Positions 55,356 through 64,000 of a stretch of DNA of 64,000 bases are shown in pieces; the first letter of the stretch is position 1; the number at the start of each line of letters is the position of its first letter. The DNA lies in NCBI GenBank assembly GCA_963854735.1, contig OY978098.1:1369501-1433500 (forward strand), read 5' to 3'. The notes beneath the pieces are model-generated. The model did not search any database, was not told the DNA's origin, and saw only the letters and a list, made by a program, of their open reading frames with translations. The stretch comes from Marvania coccoides (lineage: Eukaryota; Chlorophyta; Trebouxiophyceae; Chlorellales; Chlorellaceae). The translations under genes were made by a program, and so were the position numbers.

Positions 55356-58114
55356 TCAGCTGTTCCATTTGAGCGAGTCCACCCTGTTCTCCAGCTCGCG
55401 CTTCTCCTGCTTCGTCTCCGACAGCTGCCGCTCCAGAATTGCCGCTCGCCGAGCCATCGTCTCCCCGTCTTCCCGCACGCACTTCAGCTCCTCTTTGGCC
55501 GACGACAGCATCATGTCGGCCTCATCAAACGCCATCAGCAGCGTGTCGTGCTCGCTCTGCAGCGTCTTCAGCTTGGCACGCTCGGCGTCCATCTCTGCCT
55601 CTTTCTCCTCCTTCAGAGTCTCCAGCTGCGCCTGGGTGGCCGCCGCCTCCTCGTGCGCACCCTCCACCTCTTTGAGCAGCGACTCCAGCTGCAGCGCAGC
55701 TAAATCCTTTTCTGTTTTCACTGCAGCACTCCCTGCGTCCCGCAACGCCGCCAGCTGAGTCGCCAGGGCCTGCTTCTCTTTCTTCGCGGCCTCGTTGGCA
55801 TCCTTAAAAGCGGCTTTAAAAGCGGCCAGCTCCGCTTGAACGGCCTCCAGCTGCTTTCCACCAGCATTCTTCTCCTGGCGCACCCCTTCCAGCGCTGAGC
55901 GCACCGCCGCCAGCTCTGCCTGCAGCTCCTCGGCCTCCATGGCTGCGCCAGCTTTGTCCACCCGGGCGGTCTCCAGCTCGTCGCGCGCCCCCTTCAGCGC
56001 AGACTTTGCCGCTGCCACCTCCTTGTGGCTGCAATGAGGAGGACGCAGAAAAACGTCTTATTTTCTTTATATGTATAGAGAGAGCGAGGTTGTGTTTTTA
56101 TATTGCTACTTACGCGGTGTTCCACTTCTCCAGCATGTTGCCCACCTCGTTCTTCAGCGCCGCCTTCTCCCCCCGCAGCTCCTCGAGCTCCTCCTGCACA
56201 GCCGCCGATGCCTCCCCGGCAGCTGCTGTCGCCGCCGCAAGCTCGCTCTCCAGGGCAGACACCTTGTACACGGCGTCTCGAGCAGCCTGAGCTGCTGCCT
56301 CCGTCTCCTCCCTGGCAGCAGCCACCGTCGAGCGAAGGCCCTCTAGCTCAGCGTTTTCAGCTGCGCTGGTCGCATTCCGCGCCGACTGCAGTTCAGCCAT
56401 GAGCCCGGCTGCCTCAGAAGTGGCGCTCTCTTGCGTGGCCTCCGCGGCAGCCAGCTGCTCCTCCAGCTTTGCGCACCGCGAGGAGGCATCCTCTGTCGCA
56501 GCTTGCAGCACATCGAGCTGCCGCTCCAGGGCGCTCACTCGCGCGCCGCGCTCCTCCAGAGTTTCTTCCAGCTCAGAAATACGCATCTGAAAAAATTAGA
56601 AAAACGGCACGATTGTTTTGAAAAGAACAGCATAAATTACAGCAAAGAAATGCTCGTTTGTTCGCTATTTCTTACCTGGCCAGCCTCTTTCTGTCCCTCC
56701 AGCCTGGCCTCTCGCGCGCCGTACTCCTCCTGCAGGGCCTCCAGCTCTCTGCTGCCGCTGGCCTGGGCCGCCTCCAGAGCTGCCTGAGCCTCCCCCAACT
56801 CCTCCCTCACTGCGGCCACATCGTTGCTGGCCATTTCCTCGCGCAGCGCGGCCGCCTCGGCGCGCAGCTCTTCCACCTGCGCCTTGAGCTGCTCGTTCTC
56901 GTCACAGGTCATGGCGTTGCCGGCAATTGCCGTCGCCAAAACCTCTTGCAGCCTCGAAAACTGGCTGGTGGTGCGAACCACGATGTCCTCCGCCTTCTCT
57001 CTGGCCGCCTCAGCCTCCATGACCTTGCGCTGCCACCCCGCAGCCGTCTCCTTTGCTGCCTCCGCCGCCGCAGCCAGCTCTGCATCTTTCTTCTCTACGT
57101 ATTCCTGCGCCAGCTGCAACGCCTTCTCCAGGTCTGCATTTTCTTTCGACAGCGCCTCCCGCGCAGAGTCCGCCTCGGCGAGCTCCGCCTTGACGGCAGC
57201 GACGTCTGCACTTGTCGCCGCCAGCGCGCTTGCATTCTCCTTAATGTCCTCCTCAGCGCGCTGCAAAGCTGCCTCCACGTCCGCCTTTTCCTTCACAGCC
57301 GCCTCCCGCGCGGCCTCCGCCTCCGTGCATGCTGCTTTGGCCGCTGTAGACTCCTTGGCGGCTTCAGCGGCCGCCTCCTGCGCTGCAAACCGCTCCTTCT
57401 CGGCCTTGGTCTGTTGTTGATGGGCTTCGTGAATGTCTTCTCGAATGCGCACATTTTCGGCAGCCTGGGCATCCACATCGGCCTTCATCGCCAGGAAGCG
57501 GTCGCGCTCCGCGTTGGCAGCAGCAGCGGCAGCCGCGGCAGCCGCTGCCGCCGACTGAGCTTCCTCCATGCGCCGGAACGCGTCGCTGCGGTCCTCCTCC
57601 GCGAGATCCTTCAACCGGATCGCCTCCCGAGCGTTCTTGCCGCTGCTGCTGATGCTGGAGAGCGCGCGTTTGGCGTCCAGCAGAGCCTTGTCCCGCGCTT
57701 TTCTTAGCGCCGCCTTTTCTTGCTGCAGCGCGGACGCCTGCTCCTCCAGGGACGCGATGCGGGCCTGCTTGGCCTCATTCTTCGCGGTCAGAGAGTCGAA
57801 GGACGCCTGCAGCTCCTTGGCCCCCTCTTCGAGAGCCTTCACCCGGGAGCGTTCGGCGTAGGAGCGGGACTTGGCTCGCCCCTGCTCCTCCTCCAGCTGC
57901 CGTAGAGCACGCACCAGCCGTCTGTTTTCTCTGGACGTTTTTTTAGGGGAGCGCGCGAAGGGTGGTGTTTAAAATAGAAGAAAAAACCGAAAAAGATCAA
58001 TCAAATAGAAAAAAACGCAAAAGGCTGGCAGATGGCTCGCTTGCAGCAAAATTACCTGTTTAATTCAAATATTTTGTATAAAAATATAGCTACCACAGCC
58101 AGGAAAAACCACAT
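55356..58114 (-). CDS. membrane-anchored long coiled-coil protein
   Basis: Four exons (minus): 58114-58056, 57930-56676, 56586-56114, 56028-55356 (phases 2, 0, 2), 819 residues. The small first exon encodes an N-terminal membrane segment, MWFFLAVVAIFLYKIFEL, followed at once by NRENRRLVRALRQLEEE. The remaining about 790 residues are nearly unbroken Glu/Ala/Lys heptad coiled coil (SLEEQASALQQEKAALRK; LQRAEEDIKENASAL; LEERGARVSALERQLDVL) with no globular domain, ending RELENRVDSLKWNS. An ER/Golgi or organelle-surface tether or scaffold (golgin- or kinectin-like in architecture only) is inferred. The gene is divergent from the fucosyltransferase-like gene, 161 bp apart. Confidence 0.75.
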
Positions 58115-58275
58115 CTTTAATGAATTTCTGTAGGAAAAAATGCAAAATAATTATGTGGATCAGTTGCGTTCATCCATTTGTTGTTTTCCTGGTGACGGTG
58201 ATGGTCGAAACAATTACTTGAAAGGGCAATTTCTTTGTTTTTCGTTCTTCAACGGCCCCGCGAATTTTCGAAAGC

Positions 58276-59712
58276 ATGGCCAGCATGAAGAGGATTGCAT
58301 TGGACAGGCCCACTTGCCAAGAGAAGATCATCGACACTTCTTCGCTTGTTTTTATAAGCATGCACACGATGCTGTTCACGCGGCACAACAGTGCTCCCGC
58401 GCAGAGCAAGCAATGGGCGGCAATGATGCAGCCCCCCACCTCGCCCAAGAGACGCCAGCATGCTCATCAAGAGCACAAAGGGGGGTTCTTGCCGCCCCTG
58501 TCGATCGCTGGCATTCTGGGGATGACGCTGTTCGCCGTCTACATCGGCTCCGCGGTCATCAGCGCCCTGCTGCCGGGAGGAAGCAGCAGCAGCTTCGGCG
58601 GAGTGGGCGCTATGTACACCAGGCGAGAAGAGAAGGTCTACTGCTCCCAAATCGCGCAGAACCCGCCATCCTTTGACCCCTGCTTCGCCCCCGCGCAGCC
58701 CACCAACCGTACCATCTACTTGCAGCCCTACGGCGGCATGGGCAACCGCTTGAGAGGAGTGGCATCGGCGCTGACGATTTCTAGAGAAGTCAACGCCAGC
58801 GTGGTGATCGTGTGGACTGACAAGGAGCACGGGTTCAGGGGGCAGTGGGGGGAGCTACTGGACGCCCCCAAGATCCCCATTGGCTGCTTTCCTGGCGCCG
58901 CGCTGCGCGAGGACCACGCCCGCTGCACTGTGCGGCGGGTGAACCACTGGACAGAGTGGGACCAGGTAAAGGGCAAGTTTGAGGCGCAAAAGGGGGGCCA
59001 GGAGGTGCTGTGCCTGCAGAGCATGATGTTTTTGACCAAAAAACAGCTGGGCATTGGGTAAGTTTGTTTGTTGTTGTTTGTTCATTATCAATCAAATCAG
59101 CACAGCTACTTTATATACCATGAATGTTCATTGTTTTCTTTCTGCAGGTGGTTTTACCGCATGCTGCGCCCGGCTGCCGCCGTCTCCGACAAGATCGTTG
59201 CCTTCCAGCAGCGGGTCAAGTGGGACGAGTGGGGGCAGTGGGTGGGAGTGCACATCCGCCGCACCGATCTCAAGCTCAAGTGCAACACCGACGACTGCCA
59301 CGATGGAATGACTGCCTCAGAGGTGCTTCCGCTCACAGCCTACACCGACGTGCTGGAAGACCTCGCCCGCCTGGGGGCCTCCTCCGGGAACCGTGCCAGG
59401 TTCTTTCTGGCCACCGACGACCCCTCCACTGAGGCAGAGGTGCGGCAGACGCTGCGGCGGACGGCAAACATGACGGAAGAGGCTGGCCAGGTGATTTCTT
59501 TCGCCAAAGACGTGAGAGACTCAGCGGGCAACGCGCTGGCCATGCGCAACACAGTGGCGGGCACGGCGGAAGGGCTGGTGGACGCGTGGCTGCTGAGCAG
59601 GGCCCAGGTGCTGGTGGGAACGGTGGGCAGCTCCTACTCGCAGACGGCGATGCTCATGGGCGGCAAATTTTACTTGAGCGTGGGCGCTGAAGAGTACGAG
59701 AATACGCCGTAG
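58276..59712 (+). CDS. fucosyltransferase-like type II membrane protein
   Basis: Two exons: 58276-59057 and 59148-59712, phase 2 GT-AG intron, 448 residues. A basic N-terminal tail is followed by one membrane segment at about residues 74-98 (LPPLSIAGILGMTLFAVYIG) and a lumenal domain. GGMGNRLRGVASAL (about residue 155) and GVHIRRTDLK (about 290) are the sugar-nucleotide motifs seen in alpha-1,6/O-fucosyltransferase-type enzymes, and VLVGTVGSSYSQTAMLM near the C-terminus fits their last motif. A Golgi enzyme modifying glycans is likely; donor and acceptor are not established. An upstream in-frame ATG is absent close by, so the assigned ATG is the best start. Confidence 0.75.
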
Positions 59713-59750
59713 CAGTGGGATTCCATCATTACATTTTGTCTTTGAGGTCG

Positions 59751-59770
59751 GTTTTCTACATGTAGAAAAC
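59751..59770. terminator. perfect 20-bp palindrome between convergent genes
   Basis: GTTTTCTACATGTAGAAAAC is an exact palindrome 39 bases after the stop of the fucosyltransferase-like gene and 120 bases from the stop of the convergent GH5 gene. Related TTTTCTGCA and GTGTAGA words follow to 59822. It may form a hairpin or act in 3' end formation on both strands; this is inference. Confidence 0.35.
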
Positions 59771-59889
59771 ACACAGTGTAGAAAACTGAGTTTTCTGCAT
59801 TTGAAAAAACACAAAGTGTAGATCTGATAAGAAAAAATTGAACTTTGTTTATATATCCCCCAACGGAGGCCTGCTGTTGCCTCTATTTC

Positions 59890-62600
59890 TTAGTTTACTC
59901 CCGCCGCTTGCACCATGGGCGGGGTCTCCCGCAGAGGAGCCGCAGGGTTGGCTGCCCTCCACGCCTCCCACGCCTGCAGCGCCAACGGATTAGACGCCCC
60001 CACTGACAGCGGGTCGGGAGCAAAGCCCTCGCAGTTGACGGCAGCAGCGCTGTCCAGGCGGTAGAACGTCTCCCAGTAGCCGCAGTCAAACTCAAACTGC
60101 GTGCCGCGGTCGTTGTAGGAGACGCACTTGGCCGCCTCGCCGCCGCAGAAGTTGTTCACAGGGCACTGCCCACGCGCCAGGAAGCACGAGTTCAGAACCG
60201 CATTGTAGGCGAAGGACTCGCAGGTCTGGGCCACCTCGCAGGCCGCCATGCACTGGTCCAGGGTGACGTTGATTTTGTTTCCCAGGCGCCCGCCGTTTTC
60301 GGCGTCATAAAAGGCGAAAGAGCCGGTGGGGTCGTAGACCCACCCAGCGGTGTGCACAGGCCACTCAACGGGGAGGCCAGACTTGCAGCTCAGCCCCCTA
60401 GGATCGGACCAGTAGCGCGAGCGAATGGCGGTCTGGGCAGCGGGGTCAGGCGCGCAGGCCTTGCCGTCCCCCAGAAATCCCAGGTGGCAGCGGCAGCCGA
60501 ACCCTGCGGGGGTGTCGATGCAGGCAGCGTTGATGTCGCAGTCGGCGGTGTTGCGCACACATTCGTTGATGGGCACGGCGCAGTCAGGGCCCTCCATGCC
60601 AGTGCCAGGCAGCCCGCCCACCCAGGTGGCTGCGCAGTCGTTGGCGATGGGAACGTTGGCGAGTTTCAGGCCCGGGGTGGCGGCGGAGCACCCAGGGATG
60701 GGGCCATTTAGCGACTGGATGAACTTGGCGTTGTTGGCGATGAGCGCAAAGGCCTCATCGGCCTCGAAAATGCCGTACAGACCGCCGCCGCCGCCCTCGG
60801 TGGGAGCGCCCTCCTGGCCGTCCAAGTACCTGTTCATTGGGAAAATAAGGGATTGCCAATGAATTTTTTTTTCTGTTCCGTGTTTTCTTTGTAATTATAT
60901 TTTCGGTATGCCTACCACTGCCAGAAGAGGCTGCCCTGCAGTGGTGAGTTTGGCTTGCTCATTTCCTTCTCCACCTCGTCAAACACGATGGTCATGAAGC
61001 GCTGGCGGTCGGCCAGAGAGGCGTCGGCGGAGAGGTTGACCCACTTTCCCCACTCCTCCAGCACCACGAGCTTGTTGAGCTTGGCGGCGTCCTCCACGTG
61101 CGACTTGATCCAGCTGCGCTGAAACTCCTCGGTGACGTCCTGCCAGTTGTCGGGCCACGAATGAATGGTGGCAAAGTCGACGGCGGGGGAGGAGTGGTCG
61201 GCAATAAAGTCCTAAACGAAAAATTGTCATGAAATAGAGTGAGCGTTAACACCATTTTTTCTTTTGCGGGCAGCTACCTACCTGGCCAGTCTCGGCTGCC
61301 CACTCGCTCCACTTGACGCCGGGGTTGGCAGGGTTGTTGCAGCACCCATAAAAGCCCTCCTCGCCGGTCGTGATCAGGTGGTTGGGGTCCAGGGCACGCA
61401 CAAAAGCGGCCTGGCGCTCCATCCACTTGGCAATCTGCAAAGGAAAAAATGCAACGCACACTCATTTTCTCAAAGAAACCCCACAGGAAAAAATAAATAA
61501 AGTATGCTTACTGTACCCGGCGGGCAGTTGGCGCAGCGGGGCTCGTTGATCAAATTCCAAGCCATGATGGTGGGGTCCTCGCTGTACAGCCTGCCGTTGA
61601 TGGAGTTGCGCCGCGTGATAATAGTCTTTACGTACTCCTGATAGAGCTCCTCCACGGAAGGGTCGGTGAAAAAATCAATATCTTTCTCAGCGCCCGCCCA
61701 CTTCAAATACTCCGGCAGCCCGCCAGTAGGCGTCCAGTTGGATGTGAAGGCAAGGATGAGTTTAATTCCGTGCTTGCGCGCCTCTTCCACCACGTAGTCA
61801 AGGCCCTTGAACACCGGCTCGCTAAACATGCCGGGCGTCGGTTGAATGCTGTACTGCGCGTTGACGGCGTGGGTCCAGGTGCGCATGACGTTGAAGCCCA
61901 GCTCCGCGCCGCGCTTCATCAGGGTGCTCACAAGCTGGGGACCGGTCATGCCGGGAGGGATGGAGGCGCCGTAGAGCTTGGGGGCGCCAGCGGCAGCGTC
62001 CACAACCTCCCATTGATTCCTGCGCTTACAAAAATACAAAAATACAAATTTGAGGGCTTATCTTCCGCACAGAGACGGCAACAAAGGCCACACAGCAGAG
62101 TGGCAAGCTTGGTCCTAACAATTAAGCCAGGAGCTTACTGCCGCACTGATTGGCTCAAATTGGATCCCCAAACCTTCGCATTGTATCTGCTTCCTGCCGG
62201 CCCCTAGCATAAAAACACCTCATTATAGCAGCACCCATCACATGGGGGCCAATTTCCAGTTTCAGGTTTTTGAAAACAAAACTGTCATAACATCCAACAA
62301 GGACAATAATTTTGGTTTACAGGGTTGTCCCATTCATAAAAACGTACCAGCCAGCCAGCTTGAAGTAGTTGCAGCCGTTGGTGAGCTGGCCGTCGCGGAC
62401 CTGGATAAAGTACTCGGGGGCATCCTCCGCCAGCAGCTGCAGAAGAAGTGAATGAAGGGTGTTTAATGTGATAATTGCTGTAGAATTGAAGGCCGTTTGG
62501 AACTCACAGCTCGCGTGGTGGTGCAAGCACTTCTGCTGCCAGTGGCCGAGGAAATCAGCAGCCCAGCCATGAACAGCGCTGTCAGCGCAGCGCAGCCCAT
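59890..62600 (-). CDS. secreted GH5 endo-beta-mannanase with EGF and PAN modules
   Basis: Six exons (minus): 62600-62508, 62436-62348, 62019-61512, 61434-61282, 61211-60916, 60829-59890, 692 residues. Signal peptide (MGCAALTALFMAGLLISSATG). GH5 barrel at about residues 35-440: NVMRTWTHAVN, acid/base Glu in MAWNLINEPRCANC, VDFATIHSWPDNW, and nucleophile Glu in LVVLEEWGKWV, close to plant subfamily 7 mannanases. Then an EGF-like module (INECVRNTADCDINAACIDT, FGCRCHLGFLGDGKAC) and a Cys-rich PAN/apple-like module (DQCMAACEVAQTCESFAYN, SCFLARGQC). Likely hydrolyses beta-1,4-mannan outside the cell or in the wall. The appended EGF and PAN modules are unusual for this enzyme family. Intron 2 carries repeat copy B. 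Confidence 0.88.
62060..62205. repeat. intronic dispersed repeat, copy B
   Basis: Inside intron 2 of the GH5 gene, matching copy A at about 33850-33985 in a different gene. The best shared blocks are the left ACGGCAA...CAGCAGAG.GGCAAGC, the central CCAGGAGC and the right GATCCCCAAACC-TTGTATC. Neither copy encodes protein. Confidence 0.75.
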
Positions 62601-62968
62601 CTTGCAACGAGAGAAACGATTTTTCCTATTAAATAAAGCTGCAACGGGATCTAAGGGCTCCGTTTTGCTGATTTTGTGCTGCTGGAACACTGATTTTGCC
62701 AGAATCGTGCCCAAGGTTGAGCTAACAACACACTTCAACCTATAAACAACAGCAATAGCAAAATGCAAGACGTTAACGCGGATGGCGGATCGTCCTTTGG
62801 GGGCGACCCTAGAAAAAATGTTGGTCAAGCCAAGAGACCGTGGCTTTCTTCTTCTTCCCCCGCCTTTTTTTCTTCATGTTTGCAATAAAAAATAAAAATT
62901 GTTAATACATAAAATAATGAAATTGAATACGCATCTACCCTACCCACATACATGCAACGCAATGCCAT
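62601..62968. other. intergenic, no gene seen
   Basis: 368 bases between the Nit1-like stop and the GH5 start (both leftward); should contain the GH5 promoter. No motif assigned. Confidence 0.45.
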
Positions 62969-63938
62969 TCATGAATCTTTCAGAATTGCTTCCACTGCCG
63001 GCTGCCCCGCTTCCCGGTGCTCCGCCACAGGCATCCTCGTTCTGATGCTCCGCATTCCTTCTAAATCTAGATCAGCCACGGCGATGCCCGTCGCTAGAGG
63101 GTCCTCCAGCTTTCCAATGATTCTCCCCCAGGGATCGACAATTAACGAATGTCCATACGACTCCCGCTTTTCGTTGTGCGTCCCCGCTTGGGCAGCTGCA
63201 ACCGCGAAGCACTGCGTCTCGATTGCCCTGGCTCTCAGCAGCACCTCCCAGTGCGCCTTTCCCCTGCAATGAGCAGCGACAAAAGAAAGAAAGAATGAGG
63301 AGAGAGAAATTCCTTTAGAATAATTGGAAGAAAGTGACTCACGTTTCCACCGTGAATGCCGAGGGTACCAGCAGCACCTCCGCGCCCAGATCAAACCTGA
63401 GCCGCTGATACACTTGAGGAAACCTTAGATCGTAGCACAGGCTGAGTCCTAGTCGGCCCGCTGGACTGTCGCACGCCACCAGCCCCGCCCCCGGCGCAGT
63501 GAACCTGCTCTCCATGAGCACCGGCCCGCCAGGCACGTCCACGTTGAACAGGTGAATCTTCCGGTAGCTCGCTGCAATTTCACCGTTTGCGTTAAGAACG
63601 ACGTGGCAGTTGTATAGGTGTTGAGGGTCGGGACCGGCCTCCTGGAAGCCTCCCAATGACAGCCACAGTCCCAGGCGCTTTGCCAGCGCGGAGTAGCGCT
63701 GAATTATGGGACCGGTGAGTGGCTCAGCGAGCGCTAGAGACTGAGTGAAGGAGGTGCCCAGAAAATTGAAATTTTCAGGGAGGAAAAGGATCGAGGCGCC
63801 CTGCGACGCCGCATCCTGCGCGAGGGACTCGCAAATTTCGAAATTTGTGTTGATATCGCCTACGGACGTCATCTGAGCAACGGCAATCCGGGCGGTGGAA
63901 GGGAGGAGCGGCGTGCCGGCGGTAGAAGCCGTTTCCAT
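62969..63938 (-). CDS. nitrilase-superfamily amidase, Nit1 type
   Basis: Two exons (minus): 63938-63343 and 63263-62969, phase 2 GT-AG intron, 296 residues. Catalytic Glu-Lys-Cys triad visible: [25 protein letters not shown] and [12 protein letters not shown]. Other landmarks are [16 protein letters not shown] at the start and, in exon 2, [23 protein letters not shown] and [13 protein letters not shown]. The sequence best fits Nit1, deaminated-glutathione amidase, a metabolite-repair enzyme that removes the amide from glutathione misprocessed by transaminases. Cytosolic or organellar; the first 14 residues are Thr/Ser/Pro-rich but short. The ATG at 63938 lies 62 bases from the window edge. 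Confidence 0.9.
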
Positions 63939-64000
63939 GGTGCTGGAGCTCGTTTTAGTTCCACTGCTATATGCAAGATTGCTGGGTGCGCTTCTAAAGG
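63939..64000. other. right edge, upstream of Nit1-like gene
   Basis: 62 bases of 5' flank; nothing further can be read. Confidence 0.4.

Noticed and set aside
56658..57707. 349-codon plus-strand frame
   Set aside because: Shadow of the anchored coiled-coil gene on the other strand; Leu/Cys/Arg-rich artefact.

Overview
The window is nuclear DNA of a photosynthetic eukaryote, most likely a green alga (Chlorophyta, possibly a trebouxiophyte; that last step is inference). Almost every gene is broken by short spliceosomal introns of about 60-330 nt. Intergenic and intronic DNA is AT-rich while exons are GC-rich. The gene set is that of the green lineage: plastid RNA factors CSP41b and HCF107/MBB1, plant-type porphobilinogen synthase, an auxin-binding-protein-1 cupin, an RHF-type RING-H2 ligase, a GIF/SSXT protein, a SKIP16-type F-box protein and a GBP1-like RRM protein. 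I rebuilt 36 genes by hand from reading frames and splice sites. In nearly all of them exon lengths and phases close exactly to an intact frame. The two exceptions are the left-edge gene, which runs out of the window, and the gene at 4338, whose start is unresolved.

1-16 kb: a large Ala-rich coiled-coil/Sfi1-like protein running off the left edge; a mini RRM protein; a RNI-like protein; a 1.3-kb non-coding block holding a structured GC-rich segment and AT-rich hairpins and tandem repeats; a sulfotransferase; an RHF-like RING ligase; a myo-inositol-oxygenase homologue that has lost four of six iron ligands; and a head-to-head pair of plastid RNA factors (CSP41b and HCF107-like). 16-32 kb: a GYF-PIN SWT1-like nuclease, a tiny SSXT protein, TRAPPC13, a SAP30-like protein, mitochondrial KAS, an unknown 126-aa protein, V-ATPase subunit H, a GBP1-like two-RRM protein and a SKIP16/FBXO3-like F-box protein.

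32-48 kb: a tandem isochorismatase-fold hydrolase divergent from an ABP1-like cupin, a small unknown membrane protein, an eleven-exon AzgA purine permease, a decayed LRR fragment, acetyl-CoA synthetase, NKAP and an EF-hand protein. 48-64 kb: CCT7 chaperonin, mitochondrial bL34, porphobilinogen synthase, a tandem universal-stress protein, a membrane-anchored coiled-coil protein, a fucosyltransferase-like enzyme, a secreted GH5 mannanase with EGF and PAN modules, and a Nit1-type amidase.

No operon, mobile element with coding capacity, tRNA, rRNA or CRISPR array was seen. The genes are mostly housekeeping genes that do not form one pathway. The most notable observations are: GC-AG introns in 7 of about 65 reconstructed introns; the apparently dead MIOX homologue; an ABP1-like cupin lacking one metal ligand and the KDEL tail; a diverged repeat found in introns of two unrelated genes; and an unexplained structured block near 5.7-6.0 kb.
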